Assembly (NCBI GenBank): GCA_002286855.1 | Contig: NRSV01000019.1 | Span: 251,389-315,388, forward strand | Length of the DNA: 64,000 nucleotides | Direction of reading: 5' to 3' | Source of the DNA: Bipolaris cookei | Taxonomy: Eukaryota; Ascomycota; Dothideomycetes; Pleosporales; Pleosporaceae | Part shown: one piece after another, positions 56,434 to 64,000 of the stretch | How the letters are laid out: every line of letters starts with the position of its first letter | Position numbering within the stretch: position 1 is the first letter of the stretch | Translations under genes and position numbers: made by a program | The notes under the pieces: generated by a model | Seen by the model: the letters and a program-made list of their open reading frames with translations, nothing else | What the model was told of the DNA's origin: nothing | Databases searched by the model: none

Positions 56434-57881
56434 TTGATGGAAGAGAGCAAACTTTATTTGTATATATCAATTTAATTTATCGTGGCTCTGGAAGGCGTAT
56501 CATAATCCAATATCCAAGGTCTAACAAAAACACGTTTTTGAATTGTTATTTGTGGGTCTTAGCGACGTTGGGAGAGTCTCCACCAGCGCGTCGTCTAGCA
56601 GTGGTTATTTATTTAACCCCTGTCTGAGCGCGCACGAGTCTGGTGAAGGCAGTGCTGGACGGGACCTTCTGCTCCCATCTTGCAGGATTAACTACTCAGT
56701 AGCTGCGTTTGTATGTATGTTTTCTTTTTCCTCTAGTTTAAACCCAAACCTAGATGCCATTGATACATTTCAGTCTTGTTGATACGTGAACTACTCGTTG
56801 GTAGAGTGCCCGTAATTCATCCTTGAATATTCATGCCTCGCCTCTCGTCAATGAGTACAATGATTTTGAGTACAATTAGAAATTCAGCTATACCCTGTTG
56901 GTTTTACATGTCTGTGTTTACGCCAAGGACGTGTTGCCAACTTTTCAATCCTCGGATTCGTAAATCGTCGCGCGTGTTCTATGCTTAGTACATTTCACAC
57001 GACACGAATAAGTCAAAGAAATTTGTTACAGAAAGTGTGTTCGCAGTTGTAGCAACATCGTATTCAATCGATGTACAAGTACGCACCGTCGAATAGTATA
57101 TCGCTTTCAAATCTCATTCACACATTCAGGGCGCTCAACTGCATGTCCTTATCTTGTAAATTATACCACGCTGCGCTATATGTGGCACTGCCAACTCATG
57201 ACATCTTTGTATTGCATGCGAAAAGGATACGTCGACAATACACAAAGCAAAGTTGTGCCAGCCGACACCGCCTTTGTCGCACTCATCCAGTCGCAGTACA
57301 ACGCGGGGCAATGGTTGGACGTCATCTCATGACAGAAAAACATTCAGAGGCCGCATATCGGCACGACAGCGGGGACTGTAGTCATTGACGCGTCTAGACT
57401 TATCAAACATCTAACAAATATATATTATACATACATACACAACCTCATCTGGTGGGAGGAGACTAGCCAGCGGGCCACACGTGTAGCCTGTTGTACCCCT
57501 CATTGAGTCACTTTGCAAATTGCCTAGCCTCCCCCACGGAAGAGCCGCAGACGGCGCATGTTTTCGCGCATCAACCGACACTTGCTGTACACGAAACACG
57601 AAGAGAGAAAAAACCACGCAAGACGTGTACATCTTGCACCCTAAACCCGTCTTATATTCCACGAGTGATTCGCCAATCACACTTCGCCGTCGACGCGGGG
57701 ATTCTGGGCTTGCTCTAGACCGCTAGCAGCAAGAGCACATCTTTCTGCATCCCCAATTTTTTGTTCCTAAACACGATAGCTTGCATCACGCATTACACTG
57801 CGCGTGGATTTGCATACTACCCTTACGACAAATCCCTGCTGGTCAATTGCGTGCTTCTGCACACACACAGAGTGGAAAAGA
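56434..57881. other. Intergenic between tRNA-Gly and HIS1
   Basis: About 1.4 kb. Only short ORFs without resemblance. The right part carries the HIS1 promoter with a Gcn4/CPC1-type box. Confidence 0.45.
57504..57510. promoter_or_regulatory. Gcn4/CPC1-type site upstream of HIS1
   Basis: TGAGTCA, a perfect match to the general amino acid control consensus (TGACTCA on the other strand), 372 bp upstream of the HIS1 start codon. Histidine genes are classical targets of this control in fungi. Function here is inferred from motif and context. Confidence 0.55.
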
Positions 57882-59171
57882 ATGGATCTCGTTAACTCGT
57901 ATGTCGGTCCTACTACTTTTGTTTCCCCCCTTCTTTCCCCTTACTTTCCCTGTTGCTGCTTTCTTAGGATTACTATTGGTTTAACTTGCCGCAAATATGG
58001 GCTTCTTAGTCGGCGTCAATGGTACATTGGATGAAGTCACGCAGAGGCCGCGACAGGGTAGTCGAAGTCTTCCTTTTATGACTGACCTTCTGGGAAATAG
58101 TTTGAATGACCGCCTTCTCTTCGCGGTGCCAAAGAGTACGTTTTGTTTTGCTGTAGCATACTCCACCCAATCGCGCAAACACGCTAACACTTCACTGTTA
58201 AGAGGGCCGCCTTCACCAAGCCTGTCTCGATCTCCTCCACGGCTCAGACATTCAATTCCACCGCCACTCGCGTCTCGACATCGCGCTCGTCAAGAACCTT
58301 CCGCTTGCGCTTGTCTTCCTCCCCGCCGCTGATATCCCCACCTTCGTCGGTGAAGGCCGTGTAGACCTAGGCATAACTGGTCGCGACCAAGTCGCAGAGC
58401 ACGAATGCGTCACCCCACCCACCGCCACGACCGGCGTAGACGAAGTGCTAGACTTGGGGTTCGGAAAGTGTAGTCTTCAAGTTCAGGTCCCTGCCAAAGG
58501 CGACCTGACCAAGCCCGAGGACTTGATCGGAAAGAACGTCGTTACGAGCTTCACCAATCTCGCAGAACAGTACTTTAGAAGACTGGAAGCGGAACAGGCA
58601 GGTACCACCACGAACAGCGAGACCACCGGAGACACAAAGTTAAAGACGGTCATCAAGTATGTCGGTGGCAGTGTCGAGGCAGCATGCGCATTGGGCGTCG
58701 CAGACGGTATTGTTGATCTAGTGGAATCAGGCGAGACGATGCGAGCTGCGGGCCTAAAAGCCATATCTACAGTCGTCACCTCGAGCGGCATCCTCATCAA
58801 GTCGAAACACCCCTCGGACCCCAAGCTCGTCGATCTCATCACGGCTAGGATAAAGGGTGTTATTAGTAAGTTTTGATTCCCCCCAAGATATGTGAAGATA
58901 GTTGGGGAAAAAAAGAACTAACGATGTTACAGCGGCGCAAAAATATGTGCTTTGCACATACAATGTTCCCAGGTCAAAACTCGATGCCGCCCGCACAATT
59001 ACTCCGGGTCGGCGCGCCCCAACAGTAAATGCGCTCGAGGAAGATGGATGGGTGGCGGTTCAGGCCATGGTGCTGCGCAAAGATATTGCCATTGCCATGG
59101 ATAAGCTGACAGAGGTCGGGGCAACCGACTTGATTGTGACGAAGATTGAGAACTCGAGAACGGGAGATTGA
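57882..59171 (+). CDS. HIS1: ATP phosphoribosyltransferase (first step of histidine biosynthesis), 317 aa
   Basis: Condenses ATP with phosphoribosyl pyrophosphate; the product histidine is the usual feedback inhibitor. Exons: 57882-57898, 58101-58135, 58203-58865, 58933-59171. The first exon encodes only MDLVN and part of Ser. Joining across a 202-nt intron gives MDLVNSLNDRLLFAVPKKGR, the family N-terminus. Further landmarks: FHRHSRLDIALVKNLP, FVGEGRVDLGITGRDQ, VVTSFTNLAEQYF, YVGGSVEAACALGVADGIVDLVESG. The C-terminal regulatory ACT-like domain (about 235-317) includes PGRRAPTV and VGATDLIVTKI. Length fits the long, HisZ-independent form. The start and the second intron (67 nt) are supported by phase and motif continuity. 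Confidence 0.95.
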
Positions 59172-59726
59172 GCGATTTCGCACCGGTTCCTCTTTCTTGC
59201 TTTGCAGATGGATTGTAGAAAATAGAATATATGGGCATTGCAATTTTTCTCTCCTTTTCTATTTGGATTTGCATAAACAGAAATCAGACAGGTGAGGTAA
59301 GGCTGATGGCGTTTACGTGAAGCAAGGAAAAGCACATGTTCGCTGCTTTCCCTCTTGTATGAGTTCATCCAACACTCCTTTGTATGGAAGAGACAATCAC
59401 AGTATCTTGGGCGGAGCACTTTTTTGGGACCCATAAATGGAATGTAAAAAGGATCATGTTAATCTATGTATATGGTAAAGCCAAAACATGACTACATGCG
59501 TGCAACCTAGGCCGCTTTGAAACCTTGAAGCAAGCCGTGTATCACACAAAAGAAAAGATCAAGATGAAGTGAAAATGCTAGAGGGATCGAGAAATTGCTA
59601 TGTTTATGTCTGCAGACTCGCGCGTGCGAACCGCAAGGACGGTGCGACAAAGTGGTAAACGCCTACATTGGACGGGAGGCATGCTATACGGAGAAAGGTG
59701 TATAGGTAGAAGAACGGCAATACGCC
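59172..59726. other. Convergent intergenic region between HIS1 and the eIF3j gene
   Basis: 555 bp holding both 3' untranslated regions. Nothing else is recognised. Confidence 0.5.
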
Positions 59727-60769
59727 TCACATAAAGTCATCACTGTAGGATTTTGTCAGTCCACCCACATGTCTACATGCAGGGAAACAGCCAGGGAGAA
59801 CTTACTCGCCAAAGTCATCATCGTCATACGCCCGGGTATCCGCTTTCAAACCAACATCGCGACTCGCGTTGAGAGTCGTCTTCGTCTTTGCCGCCTTTGT
59901 CTTCTTTCCTCCCTTCTCGGCTGCCTTCTCCTCCTTCATCTTCTCGTTGCTCAGCGTAGTCAAGCCAGAAGCAATCTTCTTGATCTGTTCGCTGGGCAGG
60001 TCCTTTGCAATCTGCTTGGTGAACTCTTGCAGGAAGAGAGTGTACTGCCCTTTCTTGGAGTTGGCAGCGATCAGGGGAGTGAGTGTCTCACGCAGCTTGG
60101 TGAACTGGTCCTTGGTGCTTGGGTTGAAGATGGAGAGCGAGGAGAGGTTGATGGTGTTATTTGGGTCATTCTCGTCTGCGATTGTGACAGCCTTGCCGCT
60201 GCGTTTGTTGCTGACGGTCAGGTCACCAAAGAGCTCCTCGGCCTGGGCACGCGAGCCGTCGATTTCTTGTTGGCGTAGTCTTGCACGGCGTTCGGCCTCA
60301 GTTTCTTCTTCTTCACTCTCTCCCTCATCTTCCATCTGCCGCCTGCGCAGGGCAGCCTGTCTGTGCTCCTCGATTCGTTGCGCCTTGGACTTGTGGTTTG
60401 CTTTTGCCTCTGCCTCTGCCTTTGCCTTTGCCTCGGCGGCCTTCTTCGCCTTTTCACGCTCGACCTCAGAGTCTTCTGCGGCGTCCCATGATTCTAGTAC
60501 CTGTTGGGTACCCAGTCAGTATGTGCAAGATGTGTATGGCGGGGTTGGAAATTATGCGAGCGCGGGGCAGGGCGGGATGACACACATCTTCATCTTCTTC
60601 GTCTTCAAACTTGCTGCGGCGTGCTATGGGTGCTACGGCGGGAGAAGGGGGACCCGAGCTCTCTTCTTCATCATCTGAGACGTTGTGAGCGAGGGGTCCT
60701 GCAAAGGTCCATATTGAAGCGCAGGCGCAGAGCCAGTGAATATGACGTACCCCACTTTCCAGGCGCCAT
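59727..60769 (-). CDS. HCR1: eIF3 subunit j (Hcr1), 272 aa
   Basis: Loosely bound eIF3 subunit acting in mRNA recruitment and ribosome recycling. Exons: 60769-60751, 60674-60586, 60500-59806, 59742-59727. The joined N-terminus MAPGKWG is followed by an acidic stretch (DDEEESSGPP), then RRSKFEDEEDEDV and LESWDAAEDSE, the eIF3j opening. A long charged helix with repeated Lys-Ala/Glu-Ala follows (KAKAEAEAEAKANHK). The C-terminal half includes AEELFGDLTVS, FNPSTKDQFTKLRETL and KQIAKDLPSEQIKKI. The end YDDDDFGDDDFM comes from the 16-nt last exon. Retaining the last intron would stop the protein at GE and lose the conserved DDFM tail. Confidence 0.9.
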
Positions 60770-61137
60770 GACTGTGGTTGGTATATAAGATCACAAGGGA
60801 TTTGCGTTGTATGAGTAACGTATTCGATAAAATCTGCCTGCAACTATGCAGTGATATACTAGTAAAGTGTTGTGGGTGAGGGAAGTCTCTCTCTCAAGGT
60901 TTGACTGTGTCGCAAGACAGTGGTTGGGCTCGGCCACTGCGCGTGGCTCGCTTCTAAAAATTACCTGAGCCACATGGCTTACTGCCCAATCATAGCGGCA
61001 CAAGCCACATACACACAAGACACTCCAACGTTACGTGTTTCGGTGACCAAGAGCGTGGCTGGATATGCGCGGCGTGATTGGAACGGCTACAGACAACTAT
61101 GCGTAAGGCTCACTGCCTCGTTACCAAAAAGCAAAGG
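60770..61137. other. Short region upstream of the eIF3j gene
   Basis: Holds the eIF3j promoter on the left and the flank of the transposase relic on the right. A possible left end of the relic (ACGTGTTTC at 61033) lies here. Confidence 0.4.
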
Positions 61138-62180
61138 TCACCAGGGCTCGTTTGACGGGCTCTCTCCTCGCACCCTCTTCGACGCGCTCTCGCTGTCGCC
61201 ACGACTGCTACCCGCCTGTTCAGCTAATACTTCCTGTACCTCGCCAACAGTAAGAGTCTCCTTTGTCCATACGTATCGCCGCTTTCGACCCTGGCACTTT
61301 GTTAGCTCTTCAATTACGTTCTGCATGCGTGCCTGTTCCTCTTGTAATAACACCATATTATGTGCTATTTGCTGGGCACCTTTACTTAGCTGCCGTACCT
61401 GCTCATCTAAAGAAATTGCAAAAGAAATAGGTCGCTCTCTTATCCTCTGTCGAGTGAGCGTACTTTGAGCCTTCACCTCCCTCGCGTTACGTGGTGTTTT
61501 TGCCTCCCAAGCGACGTTGTCTTGTTTTGGTGGCGTTGGCGCACGCAACCTCACATCAAGCTTTGAAATCACAACCTGTGGGTTGTGTGGGACTGGCCCC
61601 AGCGCCCCTAAGCCTGCCCGAATGTTCTTCTCTGAGATTGCCTTGTTGTAAGTAGCTTCAAAGGAGAGGAGAAAGGCTTCTTTTCTAACGTAGTGAGTAC
61701 GGTTACGCGCTAAGGCTGAGATCTCGTCGCCGTACGCGCGCTATAACGGCGAGAAGCAGGCAACATCTAGAAGCTGGGGCAAGTGCGACAAGTGTGCGAG
61801 CATACAAAGAAGGGTGATGTTTCTCTCTTAGCAATGATCCTGAAATTCAACTGAGATATGACTCTCATGATCATCAATAATAAGCAGTCTGTACCCATAT
61901 CTCGAACGGCAGCTTTCATAGGCGCAAATCCTCGTTCAGACTCCTCAAGAACACATCGAACTATCGCCTCCTCCTCTAGCTTGTCTAGACGCTTTGAGTT
62001 CGCCTCGCAATCGCGTCGAGAGCGCTTCCCAGTAAGTCGGTACGATAGGACCCTTTGAGGTACGCTGTAGATTGCTGCAGCGCGTCTCTGGCTTATATCA
62101 CGGTGAGAACAGACTTCAGACAAAGCAAGCTGTACGTCTGCTTTAGTACAAGAGGATTCTATATTGTGTGGTTGAGGCAT
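61138..62180 (-). pseudogene. pogo/Fot1-type DDE transposase relic with internal deletion
   Basis: The minus-strand frame from 62180 starts MPQPHNIESSCTKADVQLAL and contains a psq-type helix-turn-helix (DISQRRAAAIYSVPQRVLSY, then LTGKRSRRDC), the DNA-binding N-terminus. After VRDMG, near 61900, it jumps to a frame reading YRLLIIDDHESHISVEF, the second catalytic Asp region (usually IDGHxSH), followed by a stop. Next come a HLPQLLDVACFSPL block with another stop, RAYGDEISALARNRTHYV, and LGALGPVPHNPQVVISKLDV, then the usual coiled-coil tail (LSKGAQQIAHNMVLLQEE) ending at 61138. About half the catalytic domain is missing, including the first Asp, and at least two stops and one frame change are present. 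It is dead. Confidence 0.8.
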
Positions 62181-62391
62181 TACGCGTTGTGTTTATGTTA
62201 ATGTGGTGGTGGGGCGTGAGCAATTCGCTTATGGAACACGTTATACCAAGCTTTTTCGTGGTTCCTCAATGTAATACAACCCTATATACCCTATGTGAAG
62301 AAAAAGAAAACAGAAAAGTAAGATGCTCATCGATATTACAGGTACAACAGCGGTATGAAGAGTAAATTAAAACCAGCAACTAGAGCCAGTT

Positions 62392-63994
62392 CTAACTCTT
62401 ACTAGCATCCCACGGCCTCCAAAACTTCCATCCTTCTCTAACTTCTCCATAGCTCTTCCGTTGTGAGCTGTTAACACCGACCAGTCTCTCGATTCCAACG
62501 TTGCCCTCAGCATTGAGAAACTTTTCTTGGTCAATTTCCTCTCCACCCTCCTCTTCATTTCCATTATGCAAAACAGCTGGCCAAAGGATACCAACACCAT
62601 CACCAGCTAGTGTCGTCTCAAACTTCTCGAATCCTTCATTCTCCAGCTTGACCTCGAGCGAATCGAGGATCTTGTACTTCATCTTGGTGCTAGTTGAAAT
62701 GACAGAGGCGTTGCAGTCTACATCTGGTTCAGACGCGGTATCGGATTTGTCAGAGTTGGTGTCGGGTTGGTGGTTGTTTGTGAGGACGGGGGGTTGCGGC
62801 TTGAGAATGGTAATGGCACAACCTCCACCTCCTGCTCCCGTGAGCTTTGTCCAGCCAATACCTGTGTGATCGATGATTTCTCGGATGCGTTCGAGCTTTG
62901 GGTGGGAAACGCCTAGTGAAACGAGCAAGCCATGGTTGATGGTTACCAGTTCACCGAGATGCCTCAGCGCTTCAATTGATTCTGAATCAAAGTCTGGGGA
63001 TGTGAGGAGCTTGTATGCGGATTCGGTGACGGAGCCTATTGCGTCGAGAATGTTCTCTGCAAGGACGGGATGTGCTTTGCGGAGGTTGGCGACTTTGGCG
63101 ACCTCGGTAGCTGTGCTGCGCGACTGTCGCGTGTTGACAAGCAAAAGGGGGAGCTCCGGGAAACTGTGTAGTGGTTGGACGAGCGGCGGCTTGCCGTAAT
63201 CTCTCCGTTGGAAGAGGACTGCCTTACCGCCCGAAGACACTGTGTTATCCACTCCAGAAGGGTTCCCGTGTATGCACATTTCACCAACAAATGCCCATCG
63301 GTTGATGCGCTCTATGTTAAGCTCACATTCTTGTGCAGGTTGGTCTTGATGGGGCCCGCTCAGAGCACGAATCTGTAGAAGCAATGCGGTACTGAGACAC
63401 ACTGATATACTGGCGCTGCTACCCAAGCCGGCGCCGATTGGAATGGTAGAACGTAATGTATAAACACAAGGAGGGACTTTGCGCGACGCAAGCGAGAGGA
63501 AGAGGTATAAGAAGGAGGTCGCCGAGGCGTGGTGGATTTTTCGTATCGACTCAGGAGCAGTGGGAGACACTTGGTCTATGAAAGGTTGGATGGCGGCCAT
63601 CAGATCGGGGTCTAATGATTCTACGAGTTCGTAGTAGTGCTTCTTCTTGTCTGGCTTGCTGAACGCGTCCCATGGTAGTTCGTCAATGTTCCATGTGTGC
63701 TCCATCTGGATATCGGGAAAGCGCAGCTGCACGGTACGGTTCGACTTTGAAAGGAACGAGACGTGGAGATATGAGCGGAGGGATATGGCAGCCGCAATGG
63801 CGGCCTGAGAGACATCAGTATATGGGCTCCTGAACATGTTTGGAGCTACCGAATTGTACCTTTCCATAGACGACGGCATGTTCTCCGTATACAATGACTT
63901 TGCCTGGCGCAGACACCATGAAGGGAGGCATCATGGGCGCCGACTCCTTCCTCGTGGGCGTAGGAGCGCCATGCCTCGACGCTAGAGACGACAT
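62392..63994 (-). CDS. ERG12: Mevalonate kinase, 515 aa
   Basis: Phosphorylates mevalonate in the cytosolic sterol/isoprenoid pathway. Exons 63994-63860 and 63804-62392. The joined N-terminus MSSLASRHGAPTPTRKESAP leads into FMVSAPGKVIVYGEHAVVYG, the GHMP motif 1, interrupted by the intron exactly after YGK. Motif 2 PIGAGLGSSASISV lies near 165-180 and GNPSGVDNTVS near 235. Motif 3 is LTGAGGGGCAITI near 365. The protein is longer than yeast Erg12 because of a polar insertion after motif 3 (TNNHQPDTNSDKSDTASEPD) and a C-terminal extension. The start lies seven bases from the window end and the sequence beyond is unseen, so a further upstream start cannot be excluded. Confidence 0.93.
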
Positions 63995-64000
63995 GTTAGG

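Noticed and set aside
1..64000. CRISPR arrays, operons, prophage or plasmid features
   Set aside because: No regularly spaced repeats or prokaryotic gene organisation; introns and gene content are eukaryotic throughout.

Overview
The window is nuclear DNA of a filamentous ascomycete, most likely a Dothideomycete of the Pleosporales type. The evidence is many small introns (mostly 46-90 nt, GT-AG, often with a CTAAC-like branch site), single-copy eukaryotic housekeeping genes (DNA polymerase delta subunit 2, LSM6, RSA4, MSH4, HIS1, eIF3j, mevalonate kinase), a BAS2-like secreted cysteine-rich protein, pogo/Fot1-type transposase relics, and transition-only divergence between repeats that resembles repeat-induced point mutation (RIP). 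The genus is inferred from overall gene style and cannot be proven from the window alone.

Layout. 1-19 kb is a dense gene block: a ten-exon cytochrome P450, an orphan ORF, LSM6 head-to-head with a Rad60/Esc2-like SUMO-like-domain protein, a short-chain dehydrogenase, a TIM-barrel (dehydroshikimate dehydratase/sugar isomerase-like) gene head-to-head with DAHP synthase, a secreted class-3 lipase, a polytopic membrane protein, DNA polymerase delta subunit 2 and a small GPI-anchor-like protein. 19-27.8 kb is a gene desert. Its left part is AT-rich and it carries at least one decayed coding remnant (25.1-25.8 kb). 27.8-33.3 kb holds a small double-stranded-RNA-binding-domain protein, a two-repeat BAS2-like secreted protein, and a ~970 bp non-autonomous DNA transposon with near-perfect 31-bp terminal inverted repeats. 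33.3-40.6 kb has a single-pass membrane protein and a YOR1-like ABC-C transporter. 40.6-42.9 kb holds an old transposase-like relic plus an inverted 47-bp fragment. 42.9-64 kb is again gene-dense: ornithine aminotransferase, a HAD phosphatase, a Mug190-type SMP/C2 lipid-transfer protein, RSA4 head-to-head with MSH4, tRNA-Gly(UCC), HIS1, eIF3j/HCR1, an internally deleted pogo/Fot1 transposase, and mevalonate kinase.

How the genes work together. There is no obvious secondary-metabolite cluster and no operon. Neighbouring genes are mostly functionally independent, with several divergent pairs that share a promoter (LSM6/Rad60-like, TIM-barrel/DAHP synthase, OAT/HAD, RSA4/MSH4). Amino-acid metabolism recurs (DAHP synthase, HIS1, ornithine aminotransferase), and HIS1 carries a consensus Gcn4/CPC1 box. 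The most noteworthy points are the inverted-repeat element just downstream of the effector-like gene, the duplicated BAS2-like domain, the small dsRNA-binding gene hidden by introns, two GC-AG introns in MSH4, and RIP-like decay around the relics. Exon boundaries were worked out by hand from splice signals, reading phase and family resemblance. No database search or RNA data was used.
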